A stretch of 64,000 bases of DNA from Arcicella aurantiaca (GTDB lineage: Bacteria; Bacteroidota; Bacteroidia; Cytophagales; Spirosomataceae): assembly GCF_003148625.1 (NCBI RefSeq), contig NZ_QGGO01000002.1, positions 247,475 through 311,474 of the forward strand, written 5' to 3'. Below the pieces are notes generated by a model. That model worked only from the letters and a program-made list of their open reading frames with translations, was not told the origin of the DNA and did not search any database. This document shows, piece by piece, positions 34,777-43,289 of this stretch (within the stretch, counting starts at the first letter, position 1; every line of letters begins with the position of its first letter). A program made the translations under genes and the position numbers.

Positions 34777-37347
34777 ATGCTAAAAATTTCCCACAAAGCA
34801 TTATTCTTAGCTTCAGCGGTTTGCCTAACCATCTCTGCACAAGCACAAGATAAAAAAGGAGATGCTAAAGCACCAGCGGCTGCACCAACAGCTCCTGCTA
34901 AACCCGCCGAAGCACCCAAAACAGGCCCTAAACCATACAAAGAGGTTATTACGGACAAAGCAAAAACCACAAAAGGCTTATTTACTGTTCATAAATTAGA
35001 GGATAAATACTTCTTCGAGATTCCTGATTCATTGATGGGACGTGAAGTGATGACGGTAACTCGTATCACCAAAGCGGCAACAATTCCGGGAACTTACGGC
35101 GGAGAAATGTTGAACCGTCAGGTGATTAATTTTGAAAAAGGCCCTGATAATAAAGTATTTTTAAGAGCAATCCAATACATCAACGTTTCGCCAGATTCTA
35201 CTGCTCCGATGTACAAAGCTGTTAAAAACTCAAACGTACAACCAATTGCACAAGCCTTTGATGTGAAAGCATTTAAAAAGGATTCTGTTAGCAAACAAGG
35301 TTCAACGGTAATTGAAATAACGGATTTCTTTAAAGGAGATAATCAAATTGTTTCATTGCCTCCGTTTACGAAGACAATGTACAAAATCACTTCTATTGCT
35401 GCCGACCGTTCTTATATCCAAAGTATTAAAACATTCCCGATTAATACTGAAATCAGAACAGTAAAAACTTTCAATGGAACGCCACCAATGCCATCTTTTG
35501 GAGGTGCTCCAAGCCCAATTCCTTCGGTGAATATTCCTGCCATTGCGGCATCGGGTGCGGTTACGATGGAAATTAACACGTCCATGATTTTGTTGCCAAA
35601 AGAAACGATGAAGCAACGTTATTTTGACCCACGTGTTGGATATTTTGCTAATGGTTATACTGTTTTTGACGAAGGTTCGCAACGTACTGAAGACCGTACT
35701 TTTGCTGTTCGTTGGCGTTTAGAGCCTAAAAATGCCGAAGATGCAGCTAAGCAAAAACAAGGTCAATTGATTGAACCTAAAAAACCAATTGTCTATTATA
35801 TCGACCCTGCAACGCCTGCCAAATGGAGAAAATATTTGAAATTAGGTGTTGATGATTGGCAAAAAGCATTTGAAGCGGCTGGTTGGAAAAACGCTATCAG
35901 AGCTGAAATCTTAGCAGATAATGACACCACTATTAGTTTAGAAGATGCACGTTATTCGGCTATTCGTTATTTTGCTTCGGATATTGAAAACGCTTATGGC
36001 CCCAACGTACACGACCCACGCTCAGGCGAGATTTTGGAAAGTCATATCGGTTGGTATCATAACGTAATGAAATTATTGAAAAAATGGTACATGACGCAAG
36101 CCGCTGCCGTTGACCCAAGAGCAAGAAAGAATAAATTGGATGATGAATTGATGGGAGATTTAATTCGTTTTGTATCATCTCACGAAGTTGGTCACACGAT
36201 TGGGTTACGCCATAATTTTGGTTCAAGTAGTACAGTGCCTGTTGAAAATTTACGTAATCCGAAATGGATTGCTGAACACGGACATACGCCTTCAATCATG
36301 GATTATGCTCGTTTTAACTACGTTGCACAACCAGAAGACGGTGTAAAGGATTTATATCCACGCATTGGCGAATATGATATTTGGGCTATCAAATGGGCAT
36401 ATCAAACACTTGATGGTGCAACTGCTGAAGACGACCAAAAAACTTTGAACAAGCAGTTTATTACGGAATATGCTAAAAATCCAAGAATTTGGTTTGGTAC
36501 AGAAATAAACCCGTATGACCCACGTACACAGTCGGAATGTTTGGGAGACAACAACATGTTGGCAAGTGAATATGGTATCAAAAACTTGAAAAGAATTGTT
36601 CCAAATTTAACAGAATGGACAAAAGAAGAAGCTCAAGATTATGATATGCTTTCAGAAGCTTACGGAGAAATCGTAACTCAATATCGTCGTTATATTGGTC
36701 ATGTTACCAAAAATGTAGGCGGTATTTATGAAACACCAAAAACAACCGACGAAGCTGGTACAGTTTATGAGCCAACGCCACGTAGCATTCAAAAAGATGC
36801 CGTTTTATGGTTAAATCGTCAGGTTTTTGAAACACCTACGTGGTTATTAGACGGAAAAATTATGGCTCAAATTCGTCCAGACCAAGGTCTTGATGCTATC
36901 AGCCGTATTCAAGAAGCAACATTAACCAACTTATTAGCTGTTGACCGTTTGCAACGTTTAATTGAAACAAATGCTAAATATGCTACTGCATATAGTTTAG
37001 ACGAAATGTTTACAGATGTTCGTACTTCTATTTGGTCAGAATTGCGTTCTCGTAAAGCAATTGATGCTTCTCGTAGAAATTTACAGAAAATTTACGTTGA
37101 GAAAATGATTTCAACTCTAAACGCAACAGGGGTAGCTCCAACTGGAGGATTCAGTTTCAGAGGAACCGTTGTTCCTGCGGCGGTTGACCCACGTAAAACA
37201 GATATTATTTCAGTATCACGTGGTCATTTATTGACATTGAAAGACGAAATCAAATCAGCATTGGTTCAACCAACTTTAGATAAAATGGGCAAATATCATT
37301 TACAAGATTGTTTGTTCAGAATTGAAAAAGGTCTTGACCCGAAATAA
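34777..37347 (+). CDS. zinc-dependent metalloprotease (DUF5117/DUF5118/DUF4953 family)
   Basis: 856 residues from the ATG at 34777, which gives a clean signal peptide (cleavage after AQAQ); the TTG-initiated extension upstream is rejected. After an Ala/Pro/Lys-rich linker come the DUF5118 and DUF5117 regions and then the metzincin-like zinc site SSHEVGHTIGLRHNFG (HEVGH, with the extended Leu-Arg-His). It belongs to a family of large extracytoplasmic metallopeptidases widespread in Bacteroidota. Its substrate is unknown. Single gene with its own terminator. Confidence 0.9.
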   Translation: MLKISHKALFLASAVCLTISAQAQDKKGDAKAPAAAPTAPAKPAEAPKTGPKPYKEVITDKAKTTKGLFTVHKLEDKYFFEIPDSLMGREVMTVTRITKAATIPGTYGGEMLNRQVINFEKGPDNKVFLRAIQYINVSPDSTAPMYKAVKNSNVQPIAQAFDVKAFKKDSVSKQGSTVIEITDFFKGDNQIVSLPPFTKTMYKITSIAADRSYIQSIKTFPINTEIRTVKTFNGTPPMPSFGGAPSPIPSVNIPAIAASGAVTMEINTSMILLPKETMKQRYFDPRVGYFANGYTVFDEGSQRTEDRTFAVRWRLEPKNAEDAAKQKQGQLIEPKKPIVYYIDPATPAKWRKYLKLGVDDWQKAFEAAGWKNAIRAEILADNDTTISLEDARYSAIRYFASDIENAYGPNVHDPRSGEILESHIGWYHNVMKLLKKWYMTQAAAVDPRARKNKLDDELMGDLIRFVSSHEVGHTIGLRHNFGSSSTVPVENLRNPKWIAEHGHTPSIMDYARFNYVAQPEDGVKDLYPRIGEYDIWAIKWAYQTLDGATAEDDQKTLNKQFITEYAKNPRIWFGTEINPYDPRTQSECLGDNNMLASEYGIKNLKRIVPNLTEWTKEEAQDYDMLSEAYGEIVTQYRRYIGHVTKNVGGIYETPKTTDEAGTVYEPTPRSIQKDAVLWLNRQVFETPTWLLDGKIMAQIRPDQGLDAISRIQEATLTNLLAVDRLQRLIETNAKYATAYSLDEMFTDVRTSIWSELRSRKAIDASRRNLQKIYVEKMISTLNATGVAPTGGFSFRGTVVPAAVDPRKTDIISVSRGHLLTLKDEIKSALVQPTLDKMGKYHLQDCLFRIEKGLDPK

Positions 37348-37361
37348 TGATTGATTAAATA

Positions 37362-37399
37362 AAAAACGGCTTGGTTCTACGTAGAATCAAGCCGTTTTT
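37362..37399. terminator. terminator after the metalloprotease gene
   Basis: 19-bp palindrome with one G-T pair (AAAAACGGCTTG arms), A-run before and T-run after. A second imperfect palindrome (TAACCGCTGACGA / TCGTCAGGGTTA) follows at 37411-37447. Confidence 0.85.
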
Positions 37400-37463
37400 C
37401 ATTTGTCAACTAACCGCTGACGAGGTCTTTAACCGTCGTCAGGGTTATTGTCAGATTAACTAT

Positions 37464-38093
37464 TTAAAAATTCACCCCTAATCTTATCGCCATTCGGTTG
37501 AAATTATATTGGTTTTCGATAAGATAAGGATAATCCAACGTTCCATTATCAATTTTACTTTTGAAACGATTATGCTTATACCCAACACTCAAAGTAAAAT
37601 TGGCATTTCCACCTGTCGGAATTAATAAACCTACCATCGGGCTAATAGCTAAACCTCCCTTTATTTCATTACTTGGAGAAATTTCATCATTGAGCCACAT
37701 AAATCCGAAACCTGCATCTATTCCTGCAAAAGTTTTAACCTTTTTCGTTTTAATATCTCCAAATGTATTACGGATTCCTAATGAAATCGGAATGATTTGA
37801 TAACTACTAAACCAATCCACGCCAACGGTTGCTCCTACCGCCAAGTTTTTATAAACCTTCAAACCATTAAATGTTTGAATGGTAAAATTGGTACTTGCTT
37901 TTACGGTGTAACTATAATTCGGGTTTTGAATAGCATTTGGCGTTATTTGATATGATTTCCCGAATAAACCTCCAATATCGGTAAAATTGACATAATTTTC
38001 TTTTACAAAACGCTTAAAAGAATTTTGCGTTTTCTCCTGCGAATACGCCATCGTACATACAAGCAAGAACATACCCGTGATTATCTTTTTCAT
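37464..38093 (-). CDS. outer-membrane beta-barrel protein, last gene of the ECF operon
   Basis: 209 residues from the ATG at 38093 (an ATG 9 nt earlier is also possible). Signal peptide MKKIITGMFLLVCTMAYS, then short alternating strands with many aromatics and Gly (ISPMVGLLIPTGGNANFTLS), ending in MAIRLGVNF with the C-terminal Phe recognised by the BAM machine. Probably a porin-like or structural barrel of about eight strands. It follows the LVIVD gene by 13 bp, so it is cotranscribed with the sigma factor operon. Family not recognised. Confidence 0.75.
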   Translation of the reverse strand: MKKIITGMFLLVCTMAYSQEKTQNSFKRFVKENYVNFTDIGGLFGKSYQITPNAIQNPNYSYTVKASTNFTIQTFNGLKVYKNLAVGATVGVDWFSSYQIIPISLGIRNTFGDIKTKKVKTFAGIDAGFGFMWLNDEISPSNEIKGGLAISPMVGLLIPTGGNANFTLSVGYKHNRFKSKIDNGTLDYPYLIENQYNFNRMAIRLGVNF

Positions 38094-38106
38094 ATTTGTC
38101 AATGCG

Positions 38107-39402
38107 TTAAGATGCCGTTTTTACTGCTATTTTACTCAATAATTTCAAACTATTCGGATTTGAATAATCATACTGATACAAGCCATCTTTCCCAATTAAC
38201 ATCAAGGTATTATTAAGCGGAATAACATCAAAAGCATTCATTTCTTTGAAGTGTTGTAATTGCTTAATATTCATCACATCGTTGGCATCAAAGGTCTTCA
38301 AACCGCCTGTTCCTTCACAGATAAATAGTTTTTTATTATCAATTCCTAAACCGTAAGGGCTATCCATTGGATAAGTTTTCTTCAAAATTGGACTTGCTGG
38401 ATTCGACACATCAATAACATCTAATTGATTGGCACTCGCTGCTCCACATCTGGTAAAATTATTAACTGAACGGAGCGTTACATACGCAATATCGTTTTCA
38501 ACCACCACAGGGTCACAGGCACGGGCGTGGTCGAGACGAGATAAATACGTTGGTTTTTGTGGGTTGGCATTGTCCCAAATTTGTACACCTGTTGATGTTC
38601 CTAAGAACAATTTATTCTTGTACGGAAAAATGGTTTCAATGCCAAAACCCAAATTAATACTTCCTTCTTGCGAAGGATTTGAAGGGTTTTTGAGGTTAAA
38701 AAGTTTCATATCACTTTGCGTAACGGCATACAATCTATTATCCACAATGGCAAAACGAGCCGTTGAGCCACTCACGCCTGTACCATTTGCCGTAGGTAAA
38801 CCCGTTTTGATTCCGCCAGAAGACAACCCTTGGTCAAAGGCGATTCCACCCCCGTAATAATAAACAGGATTTTGGGGTTCACAGGCTACTTCTTGCGTTG
38901 TGGTGTATAATTTGTACTTAGAGTCATAAATTGTTTGGTCGCTTGCATTATAACTCCATGTAATACCGTCAACTTGTCCATTATTAAAAACGTCTTTATT
39001 TCGAGATACTTCTTTTACGTCATTTGGATTGGTAATGTCAAGAGCCACAAAATCGGTGTAACTGTCGGCATAAAGAATATTTCCATTAACAGCAATGTCA
39101 ATATTTCCTAAAATTTGAATAAAAGAAACCGCCTTCGGAGCAGACGGATTAGAATTATCTATTATATGAATACCTTTTTTGACTTCATTAATAAACAAAA
39201 AATTATCTTTCACATAGATTTTACCGGGGTTTTCCAAAGCCTGAGCAGGCAGTGTTTTAATGCCACTCCGCAACTCAGAAAGAGTCACTTTCACAGATTC
39301 TGCACCTCTATAAGTAACTGTTTGCGTACAATTATCTTTACAAGAGGCAAAAGCAGTTACTAACGCTACCCATTGGAGCGTTCTAAAAATTACCTTTTTC
39401 AT
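38107..39402 (-). CDS. LVIVD-repeat lipoprotein (beta-propeller)
   Basis: 431 residues. Lipobox ending at Cys21 (VTAFASC). The mature part consists of LVIVD repeats of about 40-45 residues (e.g. IHIIDNSNPSAPKAV, FVALDITNPNDVKEV, LDVIDVSNPASPILKK), predicted to make a surface-exposed beta-propeller. A cysteine pair lies in ACEPQNPV and another in HARACDPVV. In Bacteroidota such proteins often follow an ECF sigma/anti-sigma pair with small Cys-rich lipoproteins, exactly as here. Role unknown; probably adhesion, sensing or binding of a ligand. Confidence 0.88.
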   Translation of the reverse strand: MKKVIFRTLQWVALVTAFASCKDNCTQTVTYRGAESVKVTLSELRSGIKTLPAQALENPGKIYVKDNFLFINEVKKGIHIIDNSNPSAPKAVSFIQILGNIDIAVNGNILYADSYTDFVALDITNPNDVKEVSRNKDVFNNGQVDGITWSYNASDQTIYDSKYKLYTTTQEVACEPQNPVYYYGGGIAFDQGLSSGGIKTGLPTANGTGVSGSTARFAIVDNRLYAVTQSDMKLFNLKNPSNPSQEGSINLGFGIETIFPYKNKLFLGTSTGVQIWDNANPQKPTYLSRLDHARACDPVVVENDIAYVTLRSVNNFTRCGAASANQLDVIDVSNPASPILKKTYPMDSPYGLGIDNKKLFICEGTGGLKTFDANDVMNIKQLQHFKEMNAFDVIPLNNTLMLIGKDGLYQYDYSNPNSLKLLSKIAVKTAS

Positions 39403-39417
39403 GACGTTAAGATTTAA

Positions 39418-39801
39418 TTAATTTGAAGTACAAACTCCATTCAGACAATTAACGGTTGGAGGAATTAATGCTTCGCAAGTACCCATTTTATTGTACTTTA
39501 CATTCAGTTCTTTCTCTAAATTGGTATAAGCTGTTATTTTCTCTGTCAATTGCTTTTCATCTGTTTTAGATAAAGCATAGATGATAAATCTGGAAGGACC
39601 ACCGCATGGTCTTGCCCCCATTTCAATTACCTTACAATCGTCGCCACCTGCACAAGTTTTATTTTTGGCGAATAAATCTATTTCTGTTGCCAGATTTACT
39701 AATTTTTGTTCGTCTGAAACATTGGTAATATCATCATTTTTAGTACAAGAAGAAAATAGTACAAAACCAACAATAGAGAGTTTCAAAAAAAGCGTTTTCA
39801 T
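39418..39801 (-). CDS. small Cys-rich lipoprotein of the ECF operon
   Basis: 127 residues, lipobox ending at Cys19 (VLFSSC). The mature protein has conserved-looking cysteines in KTCAGGDDCKVIEMGARPCGG, MGTCEAL and VNCLNGVC, enough for three or four disulfides. 'ARPCGGP' resembles small secreted-inhibitor-like or metal-binding domains, but I do not recognise a family. It lies between the 174-aa lipoprotein and the LVIVD gene in the same direction, with gaps of 29 and 15 bp. Confidence 0.75.
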   Translation of the reverse strand: MKTLFLKLSIVGFVLFSSCTKNDDITNVSDEQKLVNLATEIDLFAKNKTCAGGDDCKVIEMGARPCGGPSRFIIYALSKTDEKQLTEKITAYTNLEKELNVKYNKMGTCEALIPPTVNCLNGVCTSN

Positions 39802-39830
39802 TTTGTTTACGGGTGAGTTTATAGTTTATG

Positions 39831-40355
39831 TTAATATTTAATTTCAGAAAAAACATCAGCCACGGTTTTTCCATATTTAGCTAAATAAGCAGGGAATGGC
39901 TGATTGATTACATCATTATCACTTCTAAAAACAGCATCATCAATTCGCCACGTTTTAATTTCTTGTCCACTAACTTTTAATTGAATAAAAAACATTCCAC
40001 CGTCGGCACAACCTGGACAACCAAAAGTTTTGCTCGATTCTTTCGTTAATTCAGCGGGAAAACTGCTTACAAAAACCTTAGCTTTTTGATATTCGCTATC
40101 TGGCAATTGATAGCCCGAAAACTGATAGTTTTCTTGATTTTTGCAAAATACTCTTGAGGTATCAGCATATAATTTTCCTTGCTCAATTTTATAAATGACA
40201 TTTGCTCCACAAATTCTTCCTAAACCCACATACCCAAAAACAAGATAGTCGGAAGATGTTGCCAAAGTGGATTCAGCAATATTTATATCATCTTTTTTGC
40301 AAGATTTAATTGACAACACTGCCATGAAAAACATTAAAAAAGTTGCTATTTTCAT
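39831..40355 (-). CDS. lipoprotein of the ECF operon, unknown
   Basis: 174 residues, lipobox ending at Cys19 (LSIKSC), then a beta-rich mature domain with cysteines in GRICGANVIY, VFCKNQ and TFGCPGCADGG. The CPGC pair could be a redox or metal site. Similar in size and setting to proteins that accompany LVIVD operons, but without an assigned function. It starts 52 bp after the anti-sigma candidate. Confidence 0.7.
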   Translation of the reverse strand: MKIATFLMFFMAVLSIKSCKKDDINIAESTLATSSDYLVFGYVGLGRICGANVIYKIEQGKLYADTSRVFCKNQENYQFSGYQLPDSEYQKAKVFVSSFPAELTKESSKTFGCPGCADGGMFFIQLKVSGQEIKTWRIDDAVFRSDNDVINQPFPAYLAKYGKTVADVFSEIKY

Positions 40356-40407
40356 CGTTATATATTTTTAAATTGAGTATATTTTTTCTAAAAACTAATC
40401 CTTATTT

Positions 40408-41010
40408 TTACTGATAAACCCCTATTCCACCCGAAATTCTAACATTTCTAAAGATAGGTTTCTTCTTGGGTTTAGGCTTTGGTTTTTCATAATAAGGTGT
40501 TTGTTCATGTTGTAAGTCTGGTGTAGTAGTCGTAAAATCCAAAGGGATTTGTTTTGGTGAAATTGGTGTAATAAAATCAACTGAATCTATGAGTATTTTT
40601 TCTACCTTTTCAGTTTGTATTTCCACTATTTGAGGCTCAACAATTGTTTCTTCTTTGGGAATAATTACTTTGGGAGTAGCTATTCTTTCTTTGGGTTTAA
40701 TAGCTATTATTTCATTCGTTTTAGACAAAATTTCTTCTTTTTTCTCTACAACAACTCGCTTATTTTCTATTGCTGGAAATGGTTTTATTTCCTCTTTATT
40801 TCCAACAAAATACCACAATGCAATGCTTAAAATCAATGCAGAAACGGCTCCCCAATAATAGGTTTGATTCCCTGATTTTGGTTGAATATTGTTGTCTAAA
40901 CTTACCTCAATCTTCTCCCAAACTCCCTCTGGAGGAGTCATAGAAGCATCATCAAAGGCATTTTGCCATTGCTCCTCGAAAGAATTATGTTGTAAATCGT
41001 CTATATTCAT
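40408..41010 (-). CDS. probable membrane anti-sigma factor
   Basis: 200 residues. Soluble N-terminal part (1-50; EQWQNAFDDASMTPPEGVWEKI, the typical start of Bacteroidota anti-sigma/OmpA-linked proteins), one membrane helix (about 53-68, WGAVSALILSIALWYF), then a long Lys/Pro/Glu-rich periplasmic stretch (EKPKPKPKKKPIF). Its start codon overlaps the sigma-factor stop by 4 bp, so synthesis is coupled. There is no canonical zinc HxxxCxxC, so anti-sigma activity is inferred from context and topology. Confidence 0.7.
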   Translation of the reverse strand: MNIDDLQHNSFEEQWQNAFDDASMTPPEGVWEKIEVSLDNNIQPKSGNQTYYWGAVSALILSIALWYFVGNKEEIKPFPAIENKRVVVEKKEEILSKTNEIIAIKPKERIATPKVIIPKEETIVEPQIVEIQTEKVEKILIDSVDFITPISPKQIPLDFTTTTPDLQHEQTPYYEKPKPKPKKKPIFRNVRISGGIGVYQ

Positions 41011-41534
41011 TTCACTGATAAAATTCCCTGTAAAATTGCCTTTGCTCGTGCATATTGCGATTTTGAAGTTCCTTCTGAAATATTCAACATTTCGGCAATT
41101 TCGTTGTGTTTATATCCTTCAATGGCAAATAAATTAAAAACCGTCTGACAACCCTTTGGTAGTTTTTGAATCATTTCAATTAATTCCTTAAAATGGATTC
41201 CTTCTATCCCCGATTGAAAATCACTAATCTGATTTTCATAATCTTGAATATCCCCCATATCCTGAAAATGTTGTTGCGAGCGTATTTGATTGATAGCGGT
41301 ATTCACCACAATTCGTTTAATCCAAGCCCCTAATGTACTTTCTGCACGAAATTTGTCTAAATTTTGGAAAATCTTGATGAAAGCTTCTTGCAAAATATCC
41401 TCAGCCTCAGCTTGACTTTGGGCATAGCGGTTACACACGACCAACATTCGCCCTGCGTAGGCATTATATAGCTTTCGTTGGGCATTTCGGTCATTTTGTA
41501 AACAGGCTTGTATAAGTTGAGCTTCGGTTTCCAA
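41007..41534 (-). CDS. ECF sigma factor (sigma-70 family)
   Basis: 175 residues. Region 2 (AEDILQEAFIKIFQNLDKFR) and region 4 (GYKHNEIAEMLNISEGTSKSQYARAKAIL) are complete. The start codon is TTG at 41534, since no upstream ATG lies in frame before a stop and region 2 begins soon after. It heads the operon sigma, anti-sigma, two lipoproteins, LVIVD, barrel on the minus strand and probably directs its own transcription. The control signal is unknown. Confidence 0.92.
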   Translation of the reverse strand: METEAQLIQACLQNDRNAQRKLYNAYAGRMLVVCNRYAQSQAEAEDILQEAFIKIFQNLDKFRAESTLGAWIKRIVVNTAINQIRSQQHFQDMGDIQDYENQISDFQSGIEGIHFKELIEMIQKLPKGCQTVFNLFAIEGYKHNEIAEMLNISEGTSKSQYARAKAILQGILSVK

Positions 41535-41640
41535 AGAAATTATAACATTTCAATCTTCATTTTTATAAAGACTCAATTTACTTTAAAACGGTTGGAATGA
41601 AGGTAAAATTTTCTATCAATAATTATCAAGGAGGTTTTGT

Positions 41641-41648
41641 TATCTTTG
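41641..41648 (+). promoter_or_regulatory. -7 box of the restriction-modification cassette
   Basis: TATCTTTG, a full consensus match, 32 nt before the TTG start of the first methylase. A seven-codon ATG reading frame (41660-41683) ends on the methylase start (GGTTGA), which might affect initiation. Confidence 0.5.
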
Positions 41649-41679
41649 TGGATATTTTCATGATAGCAAATAATAAAGG

Positions 41680-42594
41680 TTGAAAAATAAAGTAGCGAAA
41701 CCATTTTTAAAATGGGCAGGAGGTAAAACTCAATTAATCGGAGAAATAGAGAAAAATTTACCTTACGAAATGATGGGTCATAATTTTACTTATCTTGAAC
41801 CATTTGTGGGTAGTGGGGCTGTATTGTTTTGGATGCTCAACAATTTCCCGAAATTAGAAAAAGCTGTCATTTGTGATATTAATGAGGATTTAATCAATAC
41901 TTACCAAGTTATTGCATCAAATCCCAAAGAATTGATTTCTACTCTCTATCAGTTTCAAAACGAGTATCATTCTTTAGAAACAAAAGAAGAAGAGAAAAAG
42001 CAATACTATTATAACAAAAGAGACATTTATAATTTGAGGCAAACGGATAAAATTATCCAATCTGCATTATTTATTTTCCTTAATAGAACTTGCTTTAATG
42101 GTTTGTATCGTGTTAATCAAAAGAATGTGTTTAATGTACCTATGGGTGCCTATAAAATGCCTACAATTTGTGACGACGTTAATTTATTGGCGGTGAGTGA
42201 AGTCTTAAAGAAAGTTGAAATAATACACGGGGATTATGAAAAGTCGTTAGAATATGCTGAAAAAAACTCTCTATTCTATTTTGACCCTCCTTACAAACCA
42301 TTAAGTAATACTTCATCTTTCAATTCTTATGCAAAAGATGTTTTTGATGATAATGAACAAATAAGATTAAGAGATTTTTGTTCAAAGTTAAATATCTTAA
42401 AACACAAATGGATATTAAGTAATTCAGACGTTAGTGGAGAAAATACAAACAATGATTTCTTTGATAAAATATATGATAATTTCTTAATCAAGAGGGTGAA
42501 AGCCAAAAGAAGTATTAATGCAAATGCTTCAAGAAGAGGAGAATTAAATGAGTTATTAATCACAAATTTTAATATGATTTTAGAATATGCTTAG
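41680..42594 (+). CDS. Dam/DpnM-like DNA adenine methyltransferase (GATC type)
   Basis: 304 residues from a TTG start; no ATG lies upstream before the SAM-binding motif KPFLKWAGGK (7-16). Alpha-class N6-adenine methylase with PFVGSGAV (41-48), a target-recognition segment typical of Dam (FLNRTCFNGLYRVN, 133-146, followed by FNVPMG) and catalytic DPPY (202-205). Relatives methylate GATC on double-stranded DNA. First gene of a three-gene cassette; its end overlaps the nuclease gene by 8 bp. The region looks more AT-rich than its neighbours. Confidence 0.93.
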   Translation: MKNKVAKPFLKWAGGKTQLIGEIEKNLPYEMMGHNFTYLEPFVGSGAVLFWMLNNFPKLEKAVICDINEDLINTYQVIASNPKELISTLYQFQNEYHSLETKEEEKKQYYYNKRDIYNLRQTDKIIQSALFIFLNRTCFNGLYRVNQKNVFNVPMGAYKMPTICDDVNLLAVSEVLKKVEIIHGDYEKSLEYAEKNSLFYFDPPYKPLSNTSSFNSYAKDVFDDNEQIRLRDFCSKLNILKHKWILSNSDVSGENTNNDFFDKIYDNFLIKRVKAKRSINANASRRGELNELLITNFNMILEYA

Positions 42595-43285
42595 TAGTAA
42601 AGCCATAACAATATTAACACCCCTTTTTAAAATAATTGAAGAATCAAAAGGTAAGACTATTGGTGAAATTAAGTCATTATTAAACCATGAGAGAACCAAT
42701 ATGAAAAAAGGGGCATCAGGTTTAATTGTTGAAACATTATTAGGAATTAAAAATAACAATAACGCAGATGCCGATATTCCTGAAATTGGTTGTGAAGTTA
42801 AAATTTTACCTATTCAAAAAAATAGAAATGGTGAAGTAAAAGTAAAAGAACCCACTCAAATTCAGATGATAAACTATTTTGAAGTAGCAAATGAAAAGTG
42901 GGAAACAGCTAAAATCAGAAAAAAAATTACCCTAACTTTTTGGATTGTTTACTTAGCTAAAGAAAATAGCAAGTCACTTAATCAAGATGACTATAAAATC
43001 ATTGACTACTTTATTGATCATCCAAATGAGTATAAATTACAGATTTTTCAGAGAGATTGGGAAGCAATACAATCATACATAATAAATGGCTTAAGTGATA
43101 AATTATCATGTAGCATGGGCGAATATATTGAACCTAAAACAAAAGGAGCGAACAATCAAGATGTAACAAACGCACCTGACGGAAAGGGTGGAATATTAAA
43201 AGCAAGGAGAAGAGCATTTTACTTTAAAAAGAAGTACACTAACTCTCAAATTATACCCAATATTGACTTAAAGACTCTATTGTAA
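42587..43285 (+). CDS. MutH/Sau3AI-family endonuclease, single-domain
   Basis: 232 residues, the length of MutH and half of Sau3AI. The alignment to E. coli MutH by eye is convincing: GKTIGEIKSLL, KGASGLIVETLLG, catalytic Asp63...Glu70-Val-Lys72 (MutH D70, E77, K79), WETAKIRKK, RDWEAIQSYII, GEYIEPKTKGAN and the C-terminal RAFYFKKKYTNSQII. These enzymes cut unmethylated GATC. Its setting between two GATC-type methylases argues for restriction and not MutL-dependent repair, but a nicking role cannot be excluded. It contains the only GATC I found in the window (43016-43019). Confidence 0.9.
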   Translation: MLSSKAITILTPLFKIIEESKGKTIGEIKSLLNHERTNMKKGASGLIVETLLGIKNNNNADADIPEIGCEVKILPIQKNRNGEVKVKEPTQIQMINYFEVANEKWETAKIRKKITLTFWIVYLAKENSKSLNQDDYKIIDYFIDHPNEYKLQIFQRDWEAIQSYIINGLSDKLSCSMGEYIEPKTKGANNQDVTNAPDGKGGILKARRRAFYFKKKYTNSQIIPNIDLKTLL

Positions 43286-43289
43286 ATTA

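Noticed and set aside
34725-34970. Minus-strand 81-aa ORF rich in Ala and Gly
   Set aside because: Antisense to the Ala/Pro-rich linker of the metalloprotease signal region.
35353-36295. Antisense ORFs (about 110 aa) inside the metalloprotease gene
   Set aside because: Shadows of a clearly conserved gene.
41660-41683. Seven-codon ATG ORF ending on the TTG of the first methylase
   Set aside because: Too short to support as a gene; noted only as a possible effect on initiation.
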